Shown: piece by piece, positions 55,029 to 63,997 of the stretch
Position numbering within the stretch: the first letter of the stretch is position 1
Layout of the letters: each line of letters begins with the position of its first letter
Origin: Nitratifractor salsuginis DSM 16511
GTDB lineage: Bacteria; Campylobacterota; Campylobacteria; Campylobacterales; Sulfurovaceae
Length of the DNA stretch: 64,000 bases
Reading direction: 5' to 3'
NCBI RefSeq assembly: GCF_000186245.1
Contig: NC_014935.1
Span: 1,612,001-1,676,000 of the forward strand
Made by a program: the position numbers and the translations under genes
Notes under the pieces: generated by a model
Told to the model about the DNA's origin: nothing
Databases searched by the model: none
Seen by the model: only the letters and a program-made list of their open reading frames with translations

Positions 55029-56464
55029 AAACCCTGGTCAAAACCCTGATCTTCCTGACGATCTCCACCCTCTTCATCGGCTGCCAAAATCAGGCGGAGA
55101 ACTCCCGGAGCGTGGCCTCACAGGCTCCGGCCGCACAGATCATCTACGACGATGCCGCCGTACTGCTGGACAATGACAGATTCGTCCGGGAATTCACCCG
55201 ATACAACCGCTGGCTCAAAAAGCGTTATGACATCGATTTCAGAGTCGTAACCACCATCGACGACGGCGATATCGACCTTTACGCCAACCGCCGCTTCAAC
55301 ACACTGATGAAAGAGAGCCGCAGCCACAGCGGTAAAGCCCTTCTCCTGGTGATCAACCCCGTTCAGGACAAGGTGCGCCTGGAGGTTTCGGAAGCGCTGG
55401 AGCCCATCTTCACCGACGCTTTTGTTAGCTACATCGAGCGCAAGGGCTTCATCCCCTATTTCCGCGACCAATCCATCGCCGAAGGGGTCTTTATGGCAAT
55501 GGAGCTGATCAAAGACCGGCTCAACGACGCAGCGGCCGGCAAAGAGTTTCTCCCGCCCATGAAGACCAAATCGATCGGAGGCGGGGCCAAAAACAAAGCC
55601 CACATCGGACAAAAAGACCCCCACGCCAAAGAGGGGGCCCAAGTGACGGTCAAGGCAGCCGAACCCCCCAAAGCCGTCCTGAAACGCTACCTCAACGAGG
55701 TACTCAAAAAGCACAACAAAAACCCCGACCTCGACATCTACACCGAGGCAAGCAGGAAGTTTTTTCACCATTGGACCGTCACCGAGGTCAACCAGAACAA
55801 CGAAGTGCGCTTCCTCTCCCCCTGTATCGACCGGATGGAGACCCTCTACAACCCCGATCGAACTCATGCGGTGCTTGCCGTACTCCCCTACGACAAAAAC
55901 CGCAAATGCTCTCCCTACTTTTTCAGGAAAGAAGAGGGCAAATGGAGGCTCGACATCGCCACGATGGCCCAGGTGCTGCATTTCAATACCCAGATGCAGT
56001 GGCATTTCGACACGGCCAAACGCCTTCAGGGGGAAGGGATCTATTACGCTTACGCTTTCGACGGCTACGGAATAGGCCGTAACGGCTACCTCTATACCCC
56101 CGATAAACCGAAGCCCAAAGATACGCGATGGGGCTTCTGGGTTCGGGGCTACTACCACCCCGGGGACCGCCGGGAGGATGTCCGGGCCTGGATCCGTTAC
56201 GTCTGGCCGGGCTCCCCGGCACAGGTGCGCCTCGGCCTGGAGAGGGGAGACAAGATCTACGCCGTCGGGGAAGGTCCCACACGCATCGAAAATGCGACCC
56301 ACCGGCAATTTATGGACTATATGAAAAACATCCCCAGCGGAGAAATCGCCACCGTCGTCGTGGAGCACTACTACCTCAACGGCAAAGAGACTTACGACTT
56401 CGACGCAGTACTCAAGCCTGATGTGCAGTTCAAATATGAAACCAAAAGGGGGATCGCACCGTGA
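55025..56464 (+). CDS. TPM-domain lipoprotein with C-terminal PDZ-like domain
   Basis: 479 residues. Lipobox LFIGC at about residue 20. A TPM (YgcG) domain (about 35-165) with KRYDIDFRVVT, SHSGKALLLVINPVQDKVRLEVSEALE. A central NTF2-like/unknown region, and a PDZ-like end with WPGSPAQVRLGLERGDKIYAVG. TPM proteins regularly pair with LemA. A start-stop overlap couples it to the M16 gene. Confidence 0.72.
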   Translation: MKTLVKTLIFLTISTLFIGCQNQAENSRSVASQAPAAQIIYDDAAVLLDNDRFVREFTRYNRWLKKRYDIDFRVVTTIDDGDIDLYANRRFNTLMKESRSHSGKALLLVINPVQDKVRLEVSEALEPIFTDAFVSYIERKGFIPYFRDQSIAEGVFMAMELIKDRLNDAAAGKEFLPPMKTKSIGGGAKNKAHIGQKDPHAKEGAQVTVKAAEPPKAVLKRYLNEVLKKHNKNPDLDIYTEASRKFFHHWTVTEVNQNNEVRFLSPCIDRMETLYNPDRTHAVLAVLPYDKNRKCSPYFFRKEEGKWRLDIATMAQVLHFNTQMQWHFDTAKRLQGEGIYYAYAFDGYGIGRNGYLYTPDKPKPKDTRWGFWVRGYYHPGDRREDVRAWIRYVWPGSPAQVRLGLERGDKIYAVGEGPTRIENATHRQFMDYMKNIPSGEIATVVVEHYYLNGKETYDFDAVLKPDVQFKYETKRGIAP

Positions 56465-58512
56465 GCGGAACCGAAAAATTAATGCGCTTTTTCAAAAGAT
56501 CGACCATCGCATTGCTGCTTGCCACCTATGGCATAACAGCGATGGCCGCTTCGACTACATCGGAGAACAACCAAAGCTCCCATACCCACCCCGACCCGTT
56601 CAAAAGGGTGATCTACTATCGACTCCCCAACGGGATGCAGGTCTATCTGCTTCCCGACCCCAAGGCATCAAAAGTCCAGGCCGAAGTCGATGTCGGAGTG
56701 GGATACGACAATGAAAACGAAAAGAATTACGGCCTCTCCCACCTGGTGGAGCATATGGTCTTCCGCGACCGGCGCATCCCCCATCACGACTATCTCGACT
56801 ACATCAAAGACCAGGGCGGCACCGGGGTCAATGCAAGCACCAAACGTTACGAGACCGACTACTACGCCACCATCGCGCCCCCCAAGGCCGAGTGGCTCAT
56901 TCAAAGCTTCGCGCAGATGCTGCTGGATAAGAACCTCACCCAGGAGGATCTGAACGTCGAGAAAAAAGCCCTCCAGATCGAGATCGGTGAACCTCACTTG
57001 ATCTATCAGATTTTCTATAAGATCGGCCGTCTCATCCAGACCATCACTCCCCCATCGGAGGATCTCTACCGTGACTGGTTTTCGCTCCCCAAACAAAAAG
57101 AACTCCCCTCCCCCTACATCGCCCAGATCAACAACCGACGCTTTACCCTCGGCGATGTTCTCAGGCGCTACCGTACCTACTACTACCCGGCCAATATGAA
57201 ACTTTTCGTCGCCGGGAACTTCGACCCCGAGCGTATGCGGCAAACCATCCGGGAGAGTTTCGGCAAAACTAAACGCCGCGGGACCCTCAGCGTCAGCGAA
57301 CCCCACCCCCAACCGCGGCTGCCGAAGAAACCCTACGCCGCCTATAATCTGGGCTCCCCCAAGAGCTACGCCAGTGTCGCGACGATGTTTGTGATGAAGG
57401 ATTACCGTCGCTATCTGATCCTCGATGCCTATACCGATATGCTGGCCGAGCGACTCCAGCAGCAACTGCGCAACCGCGCGGGGAAGACCTATACCGTCAG
57501 CGCCACCTCCTTCGGCCGGGGATATGCCCAGGTGATGGGGATTTCCCTCGACGGCCCCCACCGCAGTTTCGACGCCAACATCCACGCCGCCGAAGCGATG
57601 ATCTCCGCCGACCGCCAAAAGATGCCGCACCCCCTCATCGAAAAGACGCTCTGGAGGTATGAAAAAGAGAATTTCACTGACATCGAGCACGACACCGATA
57701 CACTGATGAGTATGCTGGGAGCCATGCAATACCTGCGGGAAGATTTCAATATCACCGACAAAACCCCCTACGATCTCTTCAAGTCGATCACCCCCGAGAC
57801 CTTCGCCCGAACGGTTTCGGAAGCTTTCGCTCCCCGGCACCGCTATCTGAAGGTCTGGAGGGATTACGCCTTCTTCCCCATGGAGCTTGTGGCTATGAGC
57901 CTGCTGACTTTAATTCTTTTTATCCTGACCATAGTCTTCTACCCCTCATGGCTGATGAGGATCAAGGGAATACGCTTCACCCAACGGGACGTCAGACTGA
58001 GTCGCCGTCTCAGCAGCCGTTTCACCGGGACGCTCATTTTCATCGTCACCTACCTCCTCGCCGCGCTGGCCGAAGGGTGGGTCATCTACCTGGTGGGCAA
58101 ATGGATCTTTCACGATCCCTACTGGGTCGAACGCATCGACGCGCCCCTGGGGCATCTCATATGGTTCCTGGAGTTCTTCCTCTTTTTGGCCCTCTATGTG
58201 GGTCTTTACTACCTCCTCTGGCGCTATTACGCCAAACTCTTTGTCACGGATGACAGGATGATCGCCCTGGGCAACCGCGTACTCGCCATCGACAAGGACC
58301 AGATCGCCGCCATCGACGTCGTCCCCGCCCGGGAACGAAAATGGCGACGAACCCTGGGTGCGATGCTCCGCTTCTACAAACCGGTGGTCAAACTCACCCT
58401 CAAAGACGGAAAAATCTACTATCTACGCAACTCCAATGCCCAGGAGCTCAAAGAGGACCTGGAGCGATGGATGCAAGAGCAAAGAGGGAAAAGGGAAGAA
58501 ACCACCCAATGA
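56461..58512 (+). CDS. M16-family zinc peptidase fused to membrane and PH-like domains
   Basis: 683 residues starting at GTG (GTGA overlap). Signal/anchor at 12-30. M16 (insulinase) domain with HLVEH (94-98), the HxxEH zinc site, and the downstream glutamate region NVEKKALQIEIGE; the second M16 half follows to about residue 465. Then several TM helices (about 475-600) and a C-terminal ~80-residue PH-like domain (LFVTDDRMIALGNRVLAIDKDQIAAIDVV). The fused membrane/PH portion is unusual for M16 peptidases. It is the last gene of the five-gene operon. Confidence 0.78.
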   Translation: MSGTEKLMRFFKRSTIALLLATYGITAMAASTTSENNQSSHTHPDPFKRVIYYRLPNGMQVYLLPDPKASKVQAEVDVGVGYDNENEKNYGLSHLVEHMVFRDRRIPHHDYLDYIKDQGGTGVNASTKRYETDYYATIAPPKAEWLIQSFAQMLLDKNLTQEDLNVEKKALQIEIGEPHLIYQIFYKIGRLIQTITPPSEDLYRDWFSLPKQKELPSPYIAQINNRRFTLGDVLRRYRTYYYPANMKLFVAGNFDPERMRQTIRESFGKTKRRGTLSVSEPHPQPRLPKKPYAAYNLGSPKSYASVATMFVMKDYRRYLILDAYTDMLAERLQQQLRNRAGKTYTVSATSFGRGYAQVMGISLDGPHRSFDANIHAAEAMISADRQKMPHPLIEKTLWRYEKENFTDIEHDTDTLMSMLGAMQYLREDFNITDKTPYDLFKSITPETFARTVSEAFAPRHRYLKVWRDYAFFPMELVAMSLLTLILFILTIVFYPSWLMRIKGIRFTQRDVRLSRRLSSRFTGTLIFIVTYLLAALAEGWVIYLVGKWIFHDPYWVERIDAPLGHLIWFLEFFLFLALYVGLYYLLWRYYAKLFVTDDRMIALGNRVLAIDKDQIAAIDVVPARERKWRRTLGAMLRFYKPVVKLTLKDGKIYYLRNSNAQELKEDLERWMQEQRGKREETTQ

Positions 58513-58539
58513 AAAACGGCTTAGAGCCGGAGGAGTCTT

Positions 58540-58968
58540 ATGCCTGCTAATAACATTGTTTTGTCAGACTATTACAGCGACAAACTGTATCTCTACGACT
58601 TGGATAAAAATGTCTTACTCCTGCTGGAAAACAGTATCAAGCATGACAAGTTCACTGGCTGGGTGGCTTTTGAAAAATGTGGGTTGTTTAAAAAGAAAAT
58701 CGTCACAACAGGATTGTTTTATCTAAATGGAGAAGTTTTTTTCATCTGGGATAAAAAATACTATAGAATGAATAATGATATTGCAATTAAAATAAATGAT
58801 TTCTACTTTTTGATAAGATTAGTAAAGATAAAAATCAATAATACAGTAGATTATCTTTGTAAACAGTGGTCAAAAGATATCGATCCGTTTGAAATGGATG
58901 ATTTCTTTTACTTTTTTGAATATTCTGCAAAACATAATTTTGAGAATATTAAATCTTTAAGAAGATGA
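58540..58968 (+). CDS. AT-rich orphan protein
   Basis: 142 residues, a good GGAGGAG site. No known family, rich in Ile, Lys, Asn, Phe, Tyr. The composition drops sharply from that of the M16 gene 27 bp upstream. Its start codon follows the end of the operon. Position before a lipoprotein gene and an Rhs core fragment suggests an Rhs immunity-type gene; this is an inference. Confidence 0.55.
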   Translation: MPANNIVLSDYYSDKLYLYDLDKNVLLLLENSIKHDKFTGWVAFEKCGLFKKKIVTTGLFYLNGEVFFIWDKKYYRMNNDIAIKINDFYFLIRLVKIKINNTVDYLCKQWSKDIDPFEMDDFFYFFEYSAKHNFENIKSLRR

Positions 58969-59360
58969 CCTATACAAAGTTGAAAATTATTAAAATGATA
59001 TTCTTGATATCAGTTTTCTTTTTATTTGGATGCAACAAGAAAGATACTTGTGTATATAATATTGAATCAAAAAATGATATGATCTTATTCTACAAAAAAT
59101 TTAATATTTATGACTTGAAAACTAAGGTTAGACAAAATGACAATTATATAAAAAAATTTTTATGCTTAAAAGGTTTAAGTGAAAAAATCCCTGGCATTGA
59201 TGATGAAAATATTATATTGAAGCAGGGGTACATATGTGTTGGTATTAATGATGCAAATGCGACAAAGGAAAATTCCACTAAAGTTCTGAAACTTTATGAA
59301 TATGAAAAAAAATATAATTTGCTTCTACTTTCCAGTTTAAAGACGGGGGATTCTTATTAA
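58965..59360 (+). CDS. AT-rich predicted lipoprotein
   Basis: 131 residues. Signal peptide and lipobox LFGC at about residue 22, then a small acidic/basic mature domain. No family recognised. It overlaps the previous gene (ATGA). Same foreign-looking composition. Confidence 0.55.
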   Translation: MTYTKLKIIKMIFLISVFFLFGCNKKDTCVYNIESKNDMILFYKKFNIYDLKTKVRQNDNYIKKFLCLKGLSEKIPGIDDENIILKQGYICVGINDANATKENSTKVLKLYEYEKKYNLLLLSSLKTGDSY

Positions 59361-59465
59361 CAATAACTACTTGAAAATTTGGGGATGCCACTATTGGTAT
59401 CTGGGCTTTTTCAACAGGGTATTTTTTGGGTCCTTTGGCGAATTATTTATTAAAGGTAGTCTAGA

Positions 59466-59751
59466 ATGATATATCTCATACTCATTTTCATCGTTGTGAT
59501 CTTTGCACTTATTTATGACAGATTGAAATATACTAGTGTACGAGATTGGATGTCGGAAATTGAAAAGCATTTTGCGGAAATCTGCAAAAAAGATATTAGT
59601 TATATTCCCGAGGAATATAATCTTTTATCAAAAAAGCAAAAAACACTTTCTTGACAATCTATCAAAATACTTGAATTGTGAACAGCTCCCATATCTGTTG
59701 GATCAAAAGATCTATAATATATTTTGTCTTCCCATAAAAAATACAAATTAA
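59466..59751 (+). pseudogene. Small membrane protein gene broken by a frame shift
   Basis: The first frame gives a TM helix (MIYLILIFIVVIFALIYDRL) and stops at 59654. The adjacent frame continues with HFLDNLSKYLNCEQLPYLL to 59751. A run of A at about 59630-59642 is the likely break. Joined, they make one ~94-residue protein. It may be a mutation, slippage or an error in the read. Confidence 0.5.
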
Positions 59752-59820
59752 AATATCACTTTAAATAAATTTCTTTTTAGGCATAATGATCATTATTGTT
59801 CTCATGCTGTTTATGATTAG

Positions 59821-60018
59821 TTGTATTTTATAGACAGGCAATATCAGAAATACATAGAAATATACAAAAATATAAATATTTATGTACTCAATATTAAGTT
59901 GTTTGGTAAAGAAAAAATCGACGATGAAGAATTATTACATACAATTTTGGATATGACTTTAAAAGATTTTGTAATAAGATTTAGTGTTTTATACAATTAC
60001 GATACCAAACAAACCTAA
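59821..60018 (+). CDS. Short AT-rich open frame, possible gene remnant
   Basis: 65 residues from a TTG; no clear ribosome site and no family. It shares the low-G+C composition of the three preceding genes. It may be the end of an older gene. Confidence 0.3.
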   Translation: MYFIDRQYQKYIEIYKNINIYVLNIKLFGKEKIDDEELLHTILDMTLKDFVIRFSVLYNYDTKQT

Positions 60019-60041
60019 TCCGAGAACCTCGCCCGCCATAG

Positions 60042-60293
60042 GGCTCCATCGTAGTCCTGACCGACAGCAGCGGAGAAGTAGTAGAATCCTTTACCTACGA
60101 CAACCACTATGGTAAAATCCTAAGCCATACCAGGAGTGTAGAGACCAACAACCCCTACGCCTACACCGGCAGGGAGTTTGACACCCAAGAGCTCTACTAC
60201 TACCGCGCCCGCTATTATGATCCTACGATTCAGAGATTCATCAGCGAGGATCCGATCGGGTTTGCGAGCGGGGATTTTAACTGGTATCGGTAA
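60042..60293 (+). pseudogene. C-terminal fragment of an Rhs core
   Basis: An open stretch without start encodes GSIVVLTDSSGEVVESFTYD, then YAYTGREFDTQELYYYRARYYDP and RFISEDPIGFASGDFNWYR before a stop. This is the conserved end of the Rhs core just before the variable toxin tip. The rest of the core and the tip are missing. The G+C content is back to the host level, unlike the AT-rich genes before it. Confidence 0.85.
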
Positions 60294-60369
60294 ATCACCC
60301 TCATCTATGTCCGAGCAAAGATTTACCCTTTTTGGCTAAAATGCCCCATCTATAGTTTGGAGCGTTCGA

Positions 60370-62784
60370 TTGGCCAGAGTCCCCTGTACCCACTGTCATC
60401 TGGAGTTTGACGAATCGGTAATGATCACCGAAGAGGAGAAGGGCAAAAAGCTCCACTTCTGCTGCCGCGGCTGCCAGGGGGTTTACCATCTGCTCAAAGA
60501 GGAGGGGTTGGAGAGCTTCTACGACAAGCTCGGCAACCAGACCCTCGAACCGGCCGAGACCGCCCTCAAAAAAGGCGAAGAGCTGGCCCGTTTCGACCTG
60601 GAGGGCTTTCACAAGAAATATGTCCGCACCACGCCGGAGGGGTTCAACGAGATCCACCTCATCATCGAGGGAATCCACTGCTCCGCCTGTGTCTGGCTCA
60701 ACGAAAAGGTGCTCCACCAGACCCCCGGCATCATCGAAGCGACCATCAACTACTCCAACAACAAAGCCAAGGTGGTCTGGGACCCCGAACAGATCAAACT
60801 CTCCCAGATCATCGAGACCATCCGCAATATCGGCTACAACGCCTACCCCTACGACCCGGCGCTCCAGGAGGAGCGGGCCGTCAAGACCCGCAACGACTAC
60901 TACTCCCGCATCCTCGTCGGCGTCTTCGCCACAATGAACATTATGTGGATCGCCATCGCCCAATACGCCGGCTACTTCACCGGGATGGAGCAGGGACACA
61001 AAAACATCCTCAATATCGCCGAATTCATCCTGGCTACCCCCACCCTCTTCTACAGCGGCTGGATCTTCTTTCGGGGGGCCTGGTACGGACTCAAGAACCG
61101 CCTCATCAATATGGACGTCCTGGTGGCCACCGGCGCCACCCTGGCCTACCTCTACTCCATCTACGCGATGATCACCCACAAAGGGGAAGTCTACTTCGAC
61201 TCGGTGACGATGATCATCACCTTCGTCCTGGTGGGCAAATACCTCGAAGTGCTGAGCAAAAAGCAGGCCGCCGACACCCTCGATCGGATCATCGGCTCCA
61301 TGCCTACCGAGGCTATGGTGGTCAAAGCCGACGGATCCAAAGCCCTTGTCAGCGTGGAGAATATCGAGATCGGGGACCTCATCGAACTCAAACCGGGGGA
61401 GAAAGTGGCCGTAGACGGTATCCTGCGCAGCGGCAAAGCCCTCTTCGACGAGAGTTCCCTCACCGGCGAGAGCGAACCGGTCTTCAAGGAGCCCGGCGAC
61501 GAGATCCTCAGCGGGACCATCTGCCTCGATTCGGTGGTACGCTACGAGGCGACCAAGCGGGCCGGCGATTCGCTGCTGAGCCAGATCACCGAGCTGCTCA
61601 GCGACGCCGTGACCAAAAAGCCCCGAATCGAACAGCTGGCCAACGTGGTCTCAGGCTACTTCTCCGTGGCGATCCTGAGCATTGCCCTGCTCACCTTTGC
61701 CGGCTGGTATTGGCACAGCGGCTCCTTTGAGACGGCGCTCATCGTCGCCATCAGCGTTATCGTCATCGCCTGCCCCTGTGCTCTGGGCCTGGCCACCCCG
61801 ATGGCGACCCTGGTGGGTATCGGCCGGGCCGCCAAAGAGGGAATCCTCTTCAAAGAGGCGGCGCAATTGGAGACGATGGCCAAAAGCGACCTTTTGGCAC
61901 TGGACAAGACCGGTACCATCACCGAAGGGCGCCCCAGCGTCCTCTCGATCAAAACCTATGAGAGCTTCGACCCCGCCGAGCTTTTGGCACTGGTGCATAG
62001 CTCCAACCACCCCGTCAGTCGGGGGATCGAACGCTATTTGCTGGAGCATTATGAGAATCTGGCCGAGATCAAACTCAGCGAACTCAAGAGCATCGAAGCC
62101 AAAGGAGTCACGGCGCTCTGCGACGGCAAAAAGCTGGCCGGGGGCAACCGGGAGCTGATGCAAAGCCTGGGGATCGCCTGCGACTTCGAAAGCGAGCATA
62201 CACTTTTCGTCTATGCCGTCGACGGCAAAATCGCCGCAGAATTCGAGCTGCGCGACCGCATCCGCCCCGGTATCCGGGAAGTGATTACCCACCTCAAAGC
62301 GATGGGGATCTGGGTGGTGATGCTCACCGGAGATCACGAAGCCAGTGCCAAAAAAGTGGCGGAAGAAGTAGGGATCGAAGAGGTCCACGCCAGGCTCCTG
62401 CCCCAGGAAAAGGCGGAGAAGATCCAAGGCTACCACGAAGAGGGGCACATCGTCGTCATGGCTGGCGACGGAATCAACGACGCCGTGGCCCTTGCCTCCA
62501 GCGATATCGCCATCGCTATGGGCAGCGGCGCCGATGTGGCTATCGAAGTGAGCGATGTGGTACTCCTGGAAGACAAGCCCGAAAGCCTCCTGGCCGCCTA
62601 CCGGATCGGTCGGCAAACCTTCCGCACCGTCAAACAGAATCTTGGCTTTTCACTGCTTTATAACCTCGTGGCCGTCCCTCTGGCGGTGCTGGGCTTCGTC
62701 AACCCCCTTGTCGCTGCCCTCTCGATGAGCCTCAGTTCCCTCTTCGTTGTGGGGAACTCGACGAGAATCAAACTAAAGAAATGA
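60370..62784 (+). CDS. ccoI: Copper-transporting P-type ATPase CcoI/FixI
   Basis: 804 residues from TTG with GGAG upstream. N-terminal cysteine-rich segment CTHCH...CCRGCQGVYHLL, HMA domain GIHCSACVW (about 103-109), eight TM helices, the CPC motif in VIACPCALGLATP, phosphorylation loop LALDKTGTITEG, and MAGDGINDAVAL. It loads copper for the cbb3 oxidase. The stop codon forms part of the ATGAGGA repeat. Confidence 0.92.
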   Translation: MARVPCTHCHLEFDESVMITEEEKGKKLHFCCRGCQGVYHLLKEEGLESFYDKLGNQTLEPAETALKKGEELARFDLEGFHKKYVRTTPEGFNEIHLIIEGIHCSACVWLNEKVLHQTPGIIEATINYSNNKAKVVWDPEQIKLSQIIETIRNIGYNAYPYDPALQEERAVKTRNDYYSRILVGVFATMNIMWIAIAQYAGYFTGMEQGHKNILNIAEFILATPTLFYSGWIFFRGAWYGLKNRLINMDVLVATGATLAYLYSIYAMITHKGEVYFDSVTMIITFVLVGKYLEVLSKKQAADTLDRIIGSMPTEAMVVKADGSKALVSVENIEIGDLIELKPGEKVAVDGILRSGKALFDESSLTGESEPVFKEPGDEILSGTICLDSVVRYEATKRAGDSLLSQITELLSDAVTKKPRIEQLANVVSGYFSVAILSIALLTFAGWYWHSGSFETALIVAISVIVIACPCALGLATPMATLVGIGRAAKEGILFKEAAQLETMAKSDLLALDKTGTITEGRPSVLSIKTYESFDPAELLALVHSSNHPVSRGIERYLLEHYENLAEIKLSELKSIEAKGVTALCDGKKLAGGNRELMQSLGIACDFESEHTLFVYAVDGKIAAEFELRDRIRPGIREVITHLKAMGIWVVMLTGDHEASAKKVAEEVGIEEVHARLLPQEKAEKIQGYHEEGHIVVMAGDGINDAVALASSDIAIAMGSGADVAIEVSDVVLLEDKPESLLAAYRIGRQTFRTVKQNLGFSLLYNLVAVPLAVLGFVNPLVAALSMSLSSLFVVGNSTRIKLKK

Positions 62785-62810
62785 GGAATGAGGAATGAGG
62801 AATGAGGAAT
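62781..62810. repeat. Tandem heptamer ATGAGGA, four copies plus AT
   Basis: Four perfect units overlapping the ccoI stop. Each carries an ATG and AGGA. Related to the GTGAGGA units at 9437-9464 (minus) and in the thiC end. Confidence 0.95.
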
Positions 62811-62904
62811 TTCGGTTTGCGTTGCTTTGCAACGCCTCTATTGGAATCGTCACCGAAGGTGATACCGATTCCCAATGACCGGCGCAAAAATTTGCGCCTT
62901 CGAC
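62811..62904. repeat. Stacked small hairpins between ccoI and ccoS
   Basis: Three dyads in a row: GCGTTGC-TTT-GCAACGC, a nested GGAATCG...TCACC-GAA-GGTGA...CGATTCC, and GGCGCAAA-AA-TTTGCGCC. The first matches the hairpin near 47251. Confidence 0.8.
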
Positions 62905-62920
62905 TAAAAGGAGAACGACA

Positions 62921-63160
62921 ATGAGCGATTCGATTATGGCCCTGATGCTTGGGGTCTCCACTTTTCTCGGAGCCCTGGGACTCATCGCCCTGCTCTGGGG
63001 ACTGCGCAGCGGGCAATTCGAGGACCAGAGCAAATTCCTCGACGGCGCACGCTTCGACGGTGAAGAGGAGCTCAAAGATGCCGTGATGATGGAACGGAAG
63101 AAAAAAGAGGCGCTTGAAAAGAAGAAGAAAAAAGAAAAAGAGTATCGGCCGGTCGATTGA
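62921..63160 (+). CDS. ccoS: CcoS-like cbb3 oxidase maturation protein
   Basis: 79 residues with one TM (about 7-28, GVSTFLGALGLIALLWGLRSGQ) and FEDQSKFL, as in CcoS, then a Lys/Glu-rich tail longer than usual. CcoS acts with CcoI in cofactor insertion into the cbb3 oxidase. AAAGGAGA gives a good ribosome site. Confidence 0.82.
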   Translation: MSDSIMALMLGVSTFLGALGLIALLWGLRSGQFEDQSKFLDGARFDGEEELKDAVMMERKKKEALEKKKKKEKEYRPVD

Positions 63161-63334
63161 ACCCGATAATTTGTTTCATCTCTTCATTTTTTATTATCCC
63201 ACTCCATAAGATGGGATCTATCTACAATCAAATACATTATGAACTTCTAAATATTCCAATATAAATAATTTGGTTTAATTTTGATTTAACATCTTTTGTG
63301 CGATCATAAAGCGATTCTAAAAAAAGGAGTTAAA

Positions 63335-63997
63335 ATGAGAAGGGTTATATTTTCGTTAACAACAGCTGTCGCATTGAGTAGTTTCGCAATGGCAGGAGGA
63401 GACATCGTTCCTGTCGCTCCCGCACCTGCCGATAGTTGGAGCGGCTTCTACGTCGGTCTGCAGGCGGGAGGAATCTGGGGAAATGCGGATGTAAATATCC
63501 CCGCCTATCCCAGCAATTTCAGCCTCGACCCCGATGGATTCGGAGGTGGAGTTTATGCCGGTTATAATTGGCTGCTGGAGAACGACTTTCTTATTGGCCT
63601 CGAAGTTGCAGGTAATTTCATCTCTGCAGATGATGAAGGCCTTAGTGGTGGTATGGGTGGAGAAAAGTACAAAGTCGAACAGAACTGGGATGCTGCGATT
63701 CTTTTGAGAATCGGTAAAGTGATCGATGATACATGGATGCCTTACGTAACCGGTGGTGTTGCGTGGACAGAGCTGGAAACTTCCTATATTCCCGATGGGG
63801 GGTGGGGTAGCAAAAAGGATACTGTCAACGGATGGACCATTGGCGCCGGTGTAGAAATGAAGCTGACGACAAATATCCATGCCCGTATCGAGTATCGCTA
63901 TACAGATTATGATACGGCACAGTTTGTACATGCCGGTCCTTCTAATGTCGATTATAATGATAACCGGGTAATGGTGGGTATCAGCTACCGTTTTTAA
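63335..63997 (+). CDS. Outer-membrane beta-barrel protein (Omp25/OmpA-like fold)
   Basis: 220 residues. Signal peptide ending FAMAG (about 20), then alternating strands with WSGFYVGLQAGGIWG at the start, GGVYAGYNWLLENDFLIGLEVAG in the middle and RVMVGISYRF with the terminal phenylalanine that serves BAM sorting. An eight-strand porin-like family common in surface proteins. The ATG at 63335 follows AAAAGGAG. Confidence 0.85.
   Translation: MRRVIFSLTTAVALSSFAMAGGDIVPVAPAPADSWSGFYVGLQAGGIWGNADVNIPAYPSNFSLDPDGFGGGVYAGYNWLLENDFLIGLEVAGNFISADDEGLSGGMGGEKYKVEQNWDAAILLRIGKVIDDTWMPYVTGGVAWTELETSYIPDGGWGSKKDTVNGWTIGAGVEMKLTTNIHARIEYRYTDYDTAQFVHAGPSNVDYNDNRVMVGISYRF

Noticed and set aside
61651-62616. 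Open frame antisense to ccoI
   Set aside because: Shadow of the P-type ATPase.
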